DNA of 64,000 nucleotides, taken from Nitratiruptor tergarcus DSM 16512 (GTDB taxonomy: Bacteria > Campylobacterota > Campylobacteria > Campylobacterales > Nitratiruptoraceae). Both the position numbers and the translations under genes were made by a program. The notes below the pieces were generated by a model. The model had not been told where the DNA came from. It searched no databases and saw only the letters and a program-made list of their open reading frames with translations. This document shows positions 46,930 to 55,300 of the stretch, piece by piece. Position 1 is the stretch's first letter, and the number at the start of each line of letters is the position of its first letter. Where the stretch lies: positions 1,054,001 through 1,118,000 of the forward strand of contig NZ_AP026671.1 of assembly GCF_027946175.1 (NCBI RefSeq), written 5' to 3'.

Positions 46930-47901
46930 TCAATTATTGTCGTTTAGAAACTTTAATAGAAGATTTTCAAGCTCTTTTTGAAGATATGCAGGGGATATTA
47001 TTCTCATATGAGGAAGCCATCTCTTGGCCAAAAGGAGAATTTCATTGTCGTTGTTTATATTGTATTCTATGAGCAACGAACCATCTTCATGCTCCTTGAG
47101 AATTTTTTGAGATTTTAAAAACTTTTTTACCTTAAAATGCCTTGCAACCTCTGCATCAACTTTTACAGTTACAGGAAAAAATGGCTCATTATAACTTGTA
47201 AAGAGAGATTGGAAATTTTTGAAAAAATAGTCTACTTCTGCTGGTGTTTTAAATGTATTCGGATGTTGCGTTATTTCTTGAATAAAATTGATTCTTAAAA
47301 ATTTAAAACCATTATTAATAGGATCTTTGCTCAAAATCGCCAAATACCAGTTATTTTCTGCAAAAACAATTTTAAGCGGTTTTACTTTACTAAAATAATA
47401 CGTTTTATCAGATTTATAGACTATATCGATATATTTTTTGAAATAGATTGCGCTTTTGAGGATCTGCAAATGTTTTGTAGCTATTAACTCTTCGAAAGGA
47501 GGCTCTTTGATGAAGAATATTTTGTCATCTTTTTTAATTATATTGTTTGGGCAAAAGCCAAGATATTGTAAAAAAGGGCTATTGGTCAAAATCAAAACAT
47601 CTATAAATTTTTCATACTCTCCAAAATCTCTTTTTGAAGGCAGAAGATCCCCTATAGCCAACGTTTGCGGCAATGCGTAACAGCCTTTTGTAGTTGGGAT
47701 AAATGAAATCTGAAAAAACTCTTCAATCTCAGCTTTTAACCTCTGTACATTTCGCACAGAAGTTTGAAGCAATTCTGCAAGATGTTTGATACAGAATTTT
47801 CTATGTTTTTGAATATACATCAAAAATGCAAGGAGTTTTCTGCTTTTAGTCACTGTCAATCCTATCGCCAAAATAATCTCATCAGCTGTTAAATAGTTCA
47901 A
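46930..47901 (-). CDS. HTH-WYL transcriptional regulator
   Basis: A 323-aa protein with an N-terminal helix-turn-helix (KSRKLLAFLMYIQKHRKFCIKHLAELLQTSVRNVQRL), a WYL domain around 160-220 (YFSKVKPLKIVFAENNWYLAILS), and a C-terminal WCX-like part. WYL proteins often regulate phage-defence and CRISPR genes in response to nucleic-acid ligands. Its place inside the type III operon makes autoregulation of this locus likely. Confidence 0.85.
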   Translation of the reverse strand: MNYLTADEIILAIGLTVTKSRKLLAFLMYIQKHRKFCIKHLAELLQTSVRNVQRLKAEIEEFFQISFIPTTKGCYALPQTLAIGDLLPSKRDFGEYEKFIDVLILTNSPFLQYLGFCPNNIIKKDDKIFFIKEPPFEELIATKHLQILKSAIYFKKYIDIVYKSDKTYYFSKVKPLKIVFAENNWYLAILSKDPINNGFKFLRINFIQEITQHPNTFKTPAEVDYFFKNFQSLFTSYNEPFFPVTVKVDAEVARHFKVKKFLKSQKILKEHEDGSLLIEYNINNDNEILLLAKRWLPHMRIISPAYLQKELENLLLKFLNDNN

Positions 47902-47914
47902 TGTCTTTGTTTGC

Positions 47915-48340
47915 TTAAATTTTAAATTGCTCTGCTTCTTTTTTGCTCATTTTGATAACAAATTCTTTGTTCTTGCCTGTTTGGGTCTCTTGAAGAGTTT
48001 TTAACATATTTTTATCCTGAAAAAATGAAAGCTTGTATCTTGTATCTTGATCTTTTTGTATCATCCCCAATATTCCCATAAGTTCGCTTCTTGTAAAATT
48101 CTTCCTCAATAGAGACAAGCCTGTATCGACCCTTTTTCCATCTATTTCAAAAATGATTTCTACGGGCTGTTCGTTTCTTATGAACTCTATAAAACCCCAG
48201 CCAGCCAAAATTGCCAAAGCAACAGCGCTTGCTGTATCCAAGATCCCATATATTTCCCACAAATAAGAATTAAGAATTTTTGCAATGATTCCGCTAATGA
48301 TTACAACTATAAATACAATAAATGGAATATATCGATTCAC
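47915..48340 (-). CDS. two-helix membrane protein coupled to csx20
   Basis: A 141-aa protein with two membrane helices (IPFIVFIVVIISGIIAKIL and ASAVALAILAGWGFIEFI) and a cytosolic C-terminal domain of about 85 residues (PVEIIFEIDGKRVDTGLSLL, then ELMGILGMIQKDQDTRYKL). I recognise no family. Its ATG overlaps the csx20 stop (4 bases), and csx20 overlaps csx1 the same way, so all three are translated together. This makes it a candidate membrane accessory protein of the type III response. Confidence 0.65.
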   Translation of the reverse strand: MNRYIPFIVFIVVIISGIIAKILNSYLWEIYGILDTASAVALAILAGWGFIEFIRNEQPVEIIFEIDGKRVDTGLSLLRKNFTRSELMGILGMIQKDQDTRYKLSFFQDKNMLKTLQETQTGKNKEFVIKMSKKEAEQFKI

Positions 48341-48717
48341 TCATATCTCCTAAATCTCACAAATTGAAACTCAGAGTATTTTGCAACTTTATCATCAATG
48401 TTTCTCTCTTTTACAATACGTTTCGTGGTAGCATAAACTGGCACTACTCCCAGCTTTTTAGCTTCATTTACAAGAATGCAACAAAGTCCAAAATCTCCTT
48501 GAATGAGAGCAAAATCTCCCTTTTTGGTATTCTCTTGCAAAAAATCGACTAGAGGCTTCGCATAATTTCTCAGACTTTCAAGATCAGGCGGCACATTGGA
48601 AAAAAGCGTTTGAAGATCTGGCGGAAGATAGACAAACTCTTCTATTCCCATCTCTTTTGCAGCTTTAATCTGTTCAGGTATCAGTTTGTGGGAAAAAAAG
48701 AGAAGTAATTTTTTCAT
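48337..48717 (-). CDS. csx20: Csx20
   Basis: A 126-aa protein of the Csx20 type: KLLLFFSHKLIPEQIKAAKEMGIEEFVYLPPDLQTLF, NVPPDLESL, and KKGDFALIQGDFGLCCILVNEAKKLGVVPVYATTKR. Csx20 proteins are type III accessories, proposed or reported to be ring nucleases that break cyclic oligoadenylate and so switch effectors off. It overlaps csx1 by 4 bases, as expected for an off-switch paired with its effector. A broken second copy is at 50.98 kb. Confidence 0.87.
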   Translation of the reverse strand: MKKLLLFFSHKLIPEQIKAAKEMGIEEFVYLPPDLQTLFSNVPPDLESLRNYAKPLVDFLQENTKKGDFALIQGDFGLCCILVNEAKKLGVVPVYATTKRIVKERNIDDKVAKYSEFQFVRFRRYE

Positions 48718-49940
48718 TTGTGATACTTTCTCTTCTTTTTTTCCAGTTCATTTAAAAGAAATAGCTTGAAATTACTTTTATCTATAATAGGAGCTTCTTG
48801 TAAAACTTTATTTGCTTGATTGATATAATTTTGAAGGTGTTCAATGCTTTTCTTTAGACTTTTTTTACCACCTTTTTCTCCAATGAATGCGTGATTGGCC
48901 AAATTCCTCAAATCTTTAATTTGTTCAACAAGCTTGATAAACTCTTTTTTAAAAAAATGCTGCTGATATTTCAATATGTATCCTATTGATGAATCAATAT
49001 CTCGGATTTTATAACCTTGTTCCAATAAATTAAGTTCTTCAATAATGTAATAATGAAGCGTTTCACGTAAAATAGTAAGAGCCTGAGCATATCTGTTTTT
49101 ATGAAACAATACATCAGATAGTATAAGATAGAGTTGCCACTTTGGTAAATTGAAATCAAAGTTTTTAGTTTCTTTTTTCAATTCATCGATTATAAATGAA
49201 AACGATTTTATATCATTAGGTACATTTTCAACTTTTTCTAATTTCTCTTCAATTTCTTTAATTGTTTCTAAATAGATATCAGCAGCGGCAAAACCGACGC
49301 TTTTTGTATAGATATCAAATTTATTCGCCAATGAACTGATTGGATGATATTCTTCATCTCCTTTATGTTCTCTTATTTTTTTAGAAATCAATTGAGCTAT
49401 TTCTCTGCCATCGCCATATTTTTTAAAAATATTTGCAGACTCTATCCATTGATTAAGTTCGATAAATGGAAGCATATTGACAATAGGTGTTATATTTTCC
49501 TCTTTGGCTTCAAATATACCGTAATACACTCCCTTTACTTCAGCATTTTTGAAATTTTTAAAAAATTGCAATATAGTAGATATAAAAAGAGGCAAGGAGC
49601 GAAATCCATGAGTAATATCGAAATATATTTCACTATTATCAACATCTAAACTTGTTAAAACTTCAAATATTTTCCAAAACTCTTCACTGTTTTTTCCAAA
49701 TGGGATAATTACCTTTTCATAATCTTTTATATATTCATCAGCCAAATTCCACAAGGATTCTACAGTTCCTACAATAAAAATTTTGTCAGGATTATATAAT
49801 CTCCTTAAAGCATCACCGACCAATTTACTTTGAATTATCTTGTCTTCTATTTTATAGGATGTCAAACTATAATTATATTTTTGGTTTTCTTTTTGATATT
49901 GCCCTTTTCCAAGTATACTGATAAGTATTTTCTCTTTCAT
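48714..49940 (-). CDS. csx1: Csx1-type CARF-HEPN ribonuclease
   Basis: A 408-aa effector. The N-terminal CARF domain shows the DxTHG signature (D108, T110, H111, G112 in YFDITHGFRSLPLF). The C-terminal HEPN domain has the catalytic R345-x4-H350 (DLRNLANHAF). When Cas10 makes cyclic oligoadenylate after target RNA binding, Csx1-type proteins cleave RNA without sequence choice. It has its own promoter upstream and is coupled to csx20. Confidence 0.92.
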   Translation of the reverse strand: MKEKILISILGKGQYQKENQKYNYSLTSYKIEDKIIQSKLVGDALRRLYNPDKIFIVGTVESLWNLADEYIKDYEKVIIPFGKNSEEFWKIFEVLTSLDVDNSEIYFDITHGFRSLPLFISTILQFFKNFKNAEVKGVYYGIFEAKEENITPIVNMLPFIELNQWIESANIFKKYGDGREIAQLISKKIREHKGDEEYHPISSLANKFDIYTKSVGFAAADIYLETIKEIEEKLEKVENVPNDIKSFSFIIDELKKETKNFDFNLPKWQLYLILSDVLFHKNRYAQALTILRETLHYYIIEELNLLEQGYKIRDIDSSIGYILKYQQHFFKKEFIKLVEQIKDLRNLANHAFIGEKGGKKSLKKSIEHLQNYINQANKVLQEAPIIDKSNFKLFLLNELEKKKRKYHK

Positions 49941-50002
49941 GTTTCTGCCTTAAATGTCTCTTTTTTCTTAATATGGACAGCCTATTTATCTCTACCTACT
50001 TT

Positions 50003-50031
50003 TTTATACTAGTTCCCATAAATGAAATCAA
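50003..50031 (-). promoter_or_regulatory. promoter of the csx1-csx20 group
   Basis: Read leftward: TTGATT at 50031-50026, a 17-base spacer, and TATAAA at 50008-50003, about 60 bases before the csx1 ATG. The effector group can therefore be expressed apart from the csm genes. Confidence 0.5.
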
Positions 50032-50056
50032 AATTTTCGCCATTATTCAAACTATC

Positions 50057-50425
50057 TTATTTTTTTACCACACATTTTTGCAGTTTTTTATCAAATGTTT
50101 TAATCATATAATCTTGTGACATTGAGCAAAGTAATGCATCTACAAAATCTAAATTCTTTATTGTATATAATCTAAGGGCGTCTATAATGTAATACTTCTT
50201 TGGTAAAAGAGTGATATTTGGATATTCAAAAAGCAACTGCAACGAATCAACAATCTCTTTTTTCTGAACATCGTATACACCTCTTAAAACATAAATTACT
50301 TCTGCCACCACTTCACCTAAAATTAATATCTCTTGATTTTCGATGATATCTTTCACTTCTTCAAACATTTTTGCATCATCTTGCAGCAAATAACGCAAAA
50401 CAATATTAGTATCGATTACTATCAT
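50057..50425 (-). CDS. PIN-domain (VapC-like) toxin
   Basis: A 122-aa PIN nuclease: acidic residues in MIVIDTNIVLRYLL, VVAEVIYVL, NLDFVDALL and KTFDKKL match the four-acid active site. Such toxins cut tRNA or other RNA. It overlaps its antitoxin gene by one base (50425). It lies inside the CRISPR island, between the two CARF effectors. Confidence 0.87.
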   Translation of the reverse strand: MIVIDTNIVLRYLLQDDAKMFEEVKDIIENQEILILGEVVAEVIYVLRGVYDVQKKEIVDSLQLLFEYPNITLLPKKYYIIDALRLYTIKNLDFVDALLCSMSQDYMIKTFDKKLQKCVVKK

Positions 50426-50718
50426 TAATCTACTTTTCGATACTTATTCATAACATACTCTTGCCAAGCACCTTCTTCTTTTTCTTTTAAAGTTGGATTT
50501 GCATACTTTTTCAACATTCCTGCTGCTCTATTTTTTTTAATTTGTACTATTTTTTTTTCGATTTCATTTACTAAATCTGCATATTTCGCTTGAATATAAA
50601 ATCCTTTTACTACATTTTTTTTCTTATCGATAATCTCGATAATTTCATACTCATCCAATTTATGCAAATTTCTTTGAATCTCAGAAATTGATAATTTTTG
50701 CACAACTTTCCTTTTCAT
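50425..50718 (-). CDS. antitoxin partner of the PIN toxin
   Basis: A protein of about 97 aa beginning MKRKVVQKLSISEIQRNLHKL, with a short N-terminal strand-helix part and a charged C-terminal region. The first ATG is at 50730. GTG at 50703 behind AAAAGGAAA is also possible and has the better ribosome site. A TGTTATAAT extended -10 box lies at about 50732-50740. The gene order (antitoxin then toxin, 1-base overlap) is the main evidence. Confidence 0.75.
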   Translation of the reverse strand: MKRKVVQKLSISEIQRNLHKLDEYEIIEIIDKKKNVVKGFYIQAKYADLVNEIEKKIVQIKKNRAAGMLKKYANPTLKEKEEGAWQEYVMNKYRKVD

Positions 50719-50743
50719 ATATATTTTCATATATTATAACAAA

Positions 50744-50978
50744 CTATTTCAAATGGTCATCAATTTTTTCCAAAACTATTTTATTGTCTTTTTCGTTACA
50801 ATAGACTCTTCTACTATCATCTCCATCAAATGGATAAAATTCATGAGAATTTTTTTTAAAATTTTCCTTCTATTTGTTGTCTCTGTGGGAGATAAACAAA
50901 ATCCCTTATTCCTTTTTCTTTGATTACTTTAATCTGCTCGGGCACTAGTTTGTAGGAGAAAAAGAGGAGTTTTTTCAT
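50744..50978 (-). pseudogene. csx20: broken second csx20
   Basis: From ATG 50978 a 40-codon frame reads KKLLFFSYKLVPEQIKVIKE and KGIRDFVYLPQRQQIEGKF, clearly like the start of Csx20 at 48.7 kb, then stops at 50856. Just beyond a run of eight A, another frame continues SHEFYPFDGDDSRRVYCNE and EKDNKIVLEKIDDHLK to 50744. The second part does not match the end of Csx20, so this is a decayed or fused gene. It starts 5 bases after the CARF-RelE-like gene. Confidence 0.75.
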
Positions 50979-50983
50979 AATTG

Positions 50984-52105
50984 TTAAATTTTAAAAAGTT
51001 CTACTTGTTTTAAAAATTCATCTTTTATTATTCGCTTTTTTTCTTCATTTAAATATTTTATATATTTATCATGATCTTCAAAAGTTTTATAAATATAAAA
51101 ATTATTATCATTAACAAAATAGAAAATTCTATACGGATTATCTCCATTATCATATACATAGTGACCATTTTTTAATTCAGTTTTATTTTGATAGTTCCAC
51201 TGAAATTTGTTTTTAAGAATATCTATTATGTGTGGTTGTTTTTTAATCTCATTATAAATATCGTCAGTAGTATAAAAAATAAAATTTTCTCTTTTATACT
51301 TATCCCATAAAATTTTTCCAAGAGGATTTAATGCAACAATATCCTCTTCTATTTCTAATAAATTTTTACATTTTTTAAGATATTGATAATTTAATTCACT
51401 TTTATTTAACAATAAATTTGCGTCAATGATACAAAACTCTTTCCAATACTTATCAAAAAGTTTTTCATCAATACTAATTGGAATTTGTGGAATTTCTATT
51501 AGTGCATCAGTAAACTCAAATATATAAAAAATTGGTATTTTATTAACCTGTCCAAATATTGTCATATAAGGAATCACACCTTTAAATCCACCAGTTACAT
51601 TAAGCACCATATCTCCAAAATATTCTCCATTTGAACCTATTTGATTTAATCTATTAAGAAGATTAATCAAACCTTTTTTATATCTCTTATAATCTGCAAC
51701 TTGCAGATCTTTAATAATATTTTTCTCATCAAAATTGACTCTATAATTACTATTTTTCTCAATTAGCTCTTTTAATATTTCGCTACATAAAGGAGATAAT
51801 ATAGAGTCTGTAGCAATAAGTTCAATATCAATTGAAAAATTTTTAAATTTTTCATTTTTTTGTATAGCAATAAGACTTTTTATTTCTGCTGAAGTTTTTT
51901 CATCAAAAGTAATATTTTCTTTTATAAAATCTTTTAATGCATTAAACTCTTTAGAAAAAGATTCTTTTTCCCTATAGTCCTTCTTAAAAAGTTTAGAAAA
52001 ATTCTCAAGAGCTTCTTTTTCACTTTGTATTAAATTACATTTATTTCTCAAAGGGTTAATAATATTAGTTACCAAAGATGTCCCTACAGTAGTAACTATT
52101 TTCAT
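50984..52105 (-). CDS. CARF effector with a RelE-like C-terminal domain
   Basis: A 373-aa protein. The N-terminal about 205 residues look like a CARF domain of the APE2256/Csm6-like group (MKIVTTVGTSLVTNII; NVTGGFKGVIPYMTIFGQ). The C-terminal part, about 285-360, ends with NPYRIFYFVNDNNFYIYKTF, a RelE/HigB-type toxin pattern; no HEPN R-x4-6-H motif is seen. It is likely a cyclic-oligoadenylate-controlled ribonuclease or translation blocker. It overlaps csm5 by 4 bases. The RelE call is by eye. Confidence 0.75.
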   Translation of the reverse strand: MKIVTTVGTSLVTNIINPLRNKCNLIQSEKEALENFSKLFKKDYREKESFSKEFNALKDFIKENITFDEKTSAEIKSLIAIQKNEKFKNFSIDIELIATDSILSPLCSEILKELIEKNSNYRVNFDEKNIIKDLQVADYKRYKKGLINLLNRLNQIGSNGEYFGDMVLNVTGGFKGVIPYMTIFGQVNKIPIFYIFEFTDALIEIPQIPISIDEKLFDKYWKEFCIIDANLLLNKSELNYQYLKKCKNLLEIEEDIVALNPLGKILWDKYKRENFIFYTTDDIYNEIKKQPHIIDILKNKFQWNYQNKTELKNGHYVYDNGDNPYRIFYFVNDNNFYIYKTFEDHDKYIKYLNEEKKRIIKDEFLKQVELFKI

Positions 52106-53085
52106 GGTTTTATCTCCAACTTAGTCCATCCTAATTGATTTTTATCCTCATCACACCAAGTTGAAAGTTGATAAGCAAAATCTTTTTTTACTTTCTTACC
52201 TTTTTTATCTTTTACATCAACTTTTATTTTTCTTTTGTTCTCTATTGTTTTGGCACCAGCACCTGAATGTTTACCAATTTTGATTAAATATTCTTCATAT
52301 TCTGGTATCTTTATACCTTGCCACCACTCTCTTTTTCTCTCAAAACTGTTTATTTTTTGATAATAATCTTTTAAACAAGTTTTGATAAATTCAAAATCAA
52401 AATTTTCCGGTACGTGTGAAATCTTTTTTAATAAATTTTCATTTATATTTATTGTTCCTTCAAATTCTCCATTTTTTACCACTTCTAATATTACTGGTAT
52501 TAATTGAAAATCTTCTTTTCCTTTATTGAAAGGTTGAATTATATTTTTCTCAACATTAACAGGTTTTAAATCACTAATGCTTAAAACTTTTAAAAAGTCT
52601 TTTGTAGCATCAAATTTATCTTGATTACAAAAAATTTGAGCCATAAATTTATTTTCATTTTGAATATCTTTTAAATCTTCATACTTTTGATTAAAAATAT
52701 AGTTTGCAACTGCTGTTCTTATTGCTCCCTTAATACTACTTCCGGGAATATATACTTTTTTATAAACATCTTTAATAAATTGATTAATCGGTGCTCTAAT
52801 ATCTCCCCTTTTTGATAAATACTCTTTTGCATTTGGTTTAAGTTTAATCTCTTCTAAAAATTCTTTTGCATTTTTTCTATAGAAACTAACAATTTTTTGT
52901 GAATTTTCGCTAATTTCTAAAAAATTTTGATAAAGTTTTTCATCACTTAACACTCTTTTATTAAACTCTATATCATTAATAATTTTAACACTATTATTTG
53001 TAATTAGATAATCATAAGGCCAATAATCTTCCCCACTACCAATATGAATAGGAGTTTTAACTATCAATCTTATTTTAGCTTGCAT
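52102..53085 (-). CDS. csm5: Csm5 (RAMP subunit)
   Basis: A 327-aa Cas7-like RAMP protein starting MQAKIRLIVKTPIHIGSGE, with VYIPGSSIKGAIRTAVANYIF, the family glycine loop. It caps the 3' end of the crRNA in the type III-A complex. TTGGAG lies before the ATG at 53085, preferred over the TTG at 53097. It overlaps csm4 by 11 bases. Confidence 0.93.
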   Translation of the reverse strand: MQAKIRLIVKTPIHIGSGEDYWPYDYLITNNSVKIINDIEFNKRVLSDEKLYQNFLEISENSQKIVSFYRKNAKEFLEEIKLKPNAKEYLSKRGDIRAPINQFIKDVYKKVYIPGSSIKGAIRTAVANYIFNQKYEDLKDIQNENKFMAQIFCNQDKFDATKDFLKVLSISDLKPVNVEKNIIQPFNKGKEDFQLIPVILEVVKNGEFEGTININENLLKKISHVPENFDFEFIKTCLKDYYQKINSFERKREWWQGIKIPEYEEYLIKIGKHSGAGAKTIENKRKIKVDVKDKKGKKVKKDFAYQLSTWCDEDKNQLGWTKLEIKP

Positions 53086-54001
53086 CTTTGACTCCAAAAT
53101 AGATTCCTATTGAATAACCACTATGAAAATAGCCTTTTTTATTAAAAACCTCTTCTTTAGCTGTTCCATAAACTTCATTAAACTCTTTTATCAAAAAACT
53201 TGTTCCAGGTAAAAACATAATTACAGGATTTTTAAATGGATGATGACTTGCTAAATAACCCCCACTTTTTGGAAATTTGGTGATTTTTTTACCAAAAGAA
53301 AGTTGAAGTTTTTTATCTTTAAACATTGTAGAGAGATTTAAATAAAAATTTCTATTTTCTTTTGGTTTAAAAAACTTTTTCTCTTCAAAATCTTCAAAGA
53401 TTTCAATTCCAAATTTTCCTTTACCGCTACTTTTATCCTTTCCATATCCTCTCATTCCAATAAATTCAAATACTTCTTTAATTTCTTCTAATGAAATTTG
53501 CCCTTCATCAAACTTTGCATAAATCTCTATTGCAAAATTTTCTATATAAAAAATCTCATTAATTGCATAAAGTCCTTTTGACGTTCGATTAAATCTTCTA
53601 TCAATTGAGTTTTTTAAAGTAAGAGTAGTTTTTTTATCTTTTTCATATTTGAATTGTTCCTCTTTAAATTTTTTAAAAATTACTTTATCCGTTAAATTAT
53701 CAATATTTTTAAATATCCAATTTTTAGGGATAAAATTTGTTTTTTTATATTTTTTATTTAAATCCATAAAATTTGGCGGAATCAGATAAGAAGATAAAAA
53801 AGGTTTTGGTAATTTTCCTTTATCAAAACCATCACTAAAAACTATAAAAGGCTTTGATTGAAAATTTTTTAATAGTTCTTTTAACTTACCCTCACCATAC
53901 TTATAAACTACTCCCCAAGCAAAATGACCAAATATTGTATCACTTTGCAATGGAGTAATAAAAGGTGTTTTAAGTTTCAAAACAATCTTAATTATTTTCA
54001 T
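53075..54001 (-). CDS. csm4: Csm4 (Cas5-like RAMP subunit)
   Basis: A 308-aa protein starting MKIIKIVLKLKTPFITPLQSDTIFGHFAW, with GMRGYGKDKSSGKGKFGIEIFE as the second glycine-rich loop. It binds the 5' handle of the crRNA and joins Cas10. It overlaps csm3 by 14 bases. Confidence 0.93.
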   Translation of the reverse strand: MKIIKIVLKLKTPFITPLQSDTIFGHFAWGVVYKYGEGKLKELLKNFQSKPFIVFSDGFDKGKLPKPFLSSYLIPPNFMDLNKKYKKTNFIPKNWIFKNIDNLTDKVIFKKFKEEQFKYEKDKKTTLTLKNSIDRRFNRTSKGLYAINEIFYIENFAIEIYAKFDEGQISLEEIKEVFEFIGMRGYGKDKSSGKGKFGIEIFEDFEEKKFFKPKENRNFYLNLSTMFKDKKLQLSFGKKITKFPKSGGYLASHHPFKNPVIMFLPGTSFLIKEFNEVYGTAKEEVFNKKGYFHSGYSIGIYFGVKDAS

Positions 54002-54764
54002 TGCCCAAACCTAACTCTTTTTCAATTTCTTTAATATCTATTAATTTTTTATTATCTAAAAATTTTTCATCAATCCCTTCAATATCAAAAAACTCTACTT
54101 TTCCATATCCTCTACTACTATTTCCACCAAGTGCAGTAAGTTCCAAAAGTTTCATTCCAAGAGCTAAATAATTAAAATTATTTTTATCATCTTCATTAAA
54201 TACCATATAAGTTAAATAAAACTCAAATTCAGCTCCAGCTGGCACTCTTTCAATCTGTCTTAATCCACCCCTTCTAACAGTTCCACTAAACCTGTCTATA
54301 ATAATCTCATATTTAGATTCAGTTAATGCATTAACGCTCATTAGCTGTTCTTTACTCTCTTTTGTTAAATAACAATCATAAAAACTCACTTTTGTCGGAC
54401 CTATATCTTTTGCAATGTCTTCATTTTTAATAGTTGCACCATTTCCAAATATTTTAGCGATTATTTTAAAATTTTTTAATTTTTTATCATCTTCATAAAT
54501 CCATTTATCATCTTTTTTATCTTCAGTTGGTTTATTCACTTTTGTTGGTGAGCCATCTACAATAGTGCCAAGTCTCCATTCAAGCAAAGTTCTCATTTTT
54601 CCTTTTATACTACTTCCTGGGATATATGGTTCATTTGTAATTGGATTTTTAATTACTGGCGTATCTATTCCACCTATTTTAATTTCATCATTACCTGCAC
54701 CAATATGAAGCCCAGTTAATACTTTTATTTTTCCACTAATTTGTTTAATCTCTTGTAGTTTCAT
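53988..54764 (-). CDS. csm3: Csm3 (Cas7-like backbone, target-RNA nuclease)
   Basis: A 258-aa protein: LTGLHIGAGNDEIKIGGIDTPVIKNP contains D34, the position of the catalytic Asp that cuts target RNA every 6 bases in known Csm complexes. YIPGSSIKGKMRTLLEWRLG and LGGNSSRGYGKVEF are family loops. The active site is intact, so RNA slicing is expected. Confidence 0.95.
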   Translation of the reverse strand: MKLQEIKQISGKIKVLTGLHIGAGNDEIKIGGIDTPVIKNPITNEPYIPGSSIKGKMRTLLEWRLGTIVDGSPTKVNKPTEDKKDDKWIYEDDKKLKNFKIIAKIFGNGATIKNEDIAKDIGPTKVSFYDCYLTKESKEQLMSVNALTESKYEIIIDRFSGTVRRGGLRQIERVPAGAEFEFYLTYMVFNEDDKNNFNYLALGMKLLELTALGGNSSRGYGKVEFFDIEGIDEKFLDNKKLIDIKEIEKELGLGNENN

Positions 54765-54776
54765 TTTCCATCCTTT

Positions 54777-55298
54777 TTAGTTTTCATTAATTACACCTTT
54801 TGCATATGCAATAACTGCTTCAAATAAAGAAACAAAAATTGTAAATTTTTCCAACGATTTTTCTAAATCTTTATCATACCCCTCTACTATGTAATCAATG
54901 TTTTTATCAATGAATCTTTTAAAATTTGTATTCATATTTTTCTTTTGATAGGCAATATTTGCTTTAGCTTTTTCCATCTTTATAAGAGGTAAAAGTTCTC
55001 TAAATTTTTGTAACTTTTTTTCTTTATAACTTATAGAGTTTATTTGAATCTGATAATTTAAAATCTCATTATAAAATTTTCTCATCTGATTTATAGAAAT
55101 CTTTCTTTTATTACTTTGATCATCATAAGTAAGATACTTGATACATTTAAAAACAATTTTTTCTGCTATATCACTAAATAAATCTACTTTAATTTTCCCA
55201 TCAACATCAAAATAATTTACTTCCCATTCAAAATCCCCACATTTCATTTTTTTATCCTTTTTTTCTATTGCTTTTTTTATTTTTTCAAGTCCTTCCAT
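54777..55298 (-). CDS. csm2: Csm2 (small subunit)
   Basis: A 173-aa helical protein: IVFKCIKYLTYDDQSNKRKISINQMRKFYNEIL and LPLIKMEKAKANIAYQKKNM match Csm2. The first about 30 residues are an extra polar part. Csm2 lines the target-RNA groove and marks the system as III-A. It begins 2 bases after the cas10 stop. Confidence 0.9.
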   Translation of the reverse strand: MEGLEKIKKAIEKKDKKMKCGDFEWEVNYFDVDGKIKVDLFSDIAEKIVFKCIKYLTYDDQSNKRKISINQMRKFYNEILNYQIQINSISYKEKKLQKFRELLPLIKMEKAKANIAYQKKNMNTNFKRFIDKNIDYIVEGYDKDLEKSLEKFTIFVSLFEAVIAYAKGVINEN

Positions 55299-55300
55299 CT

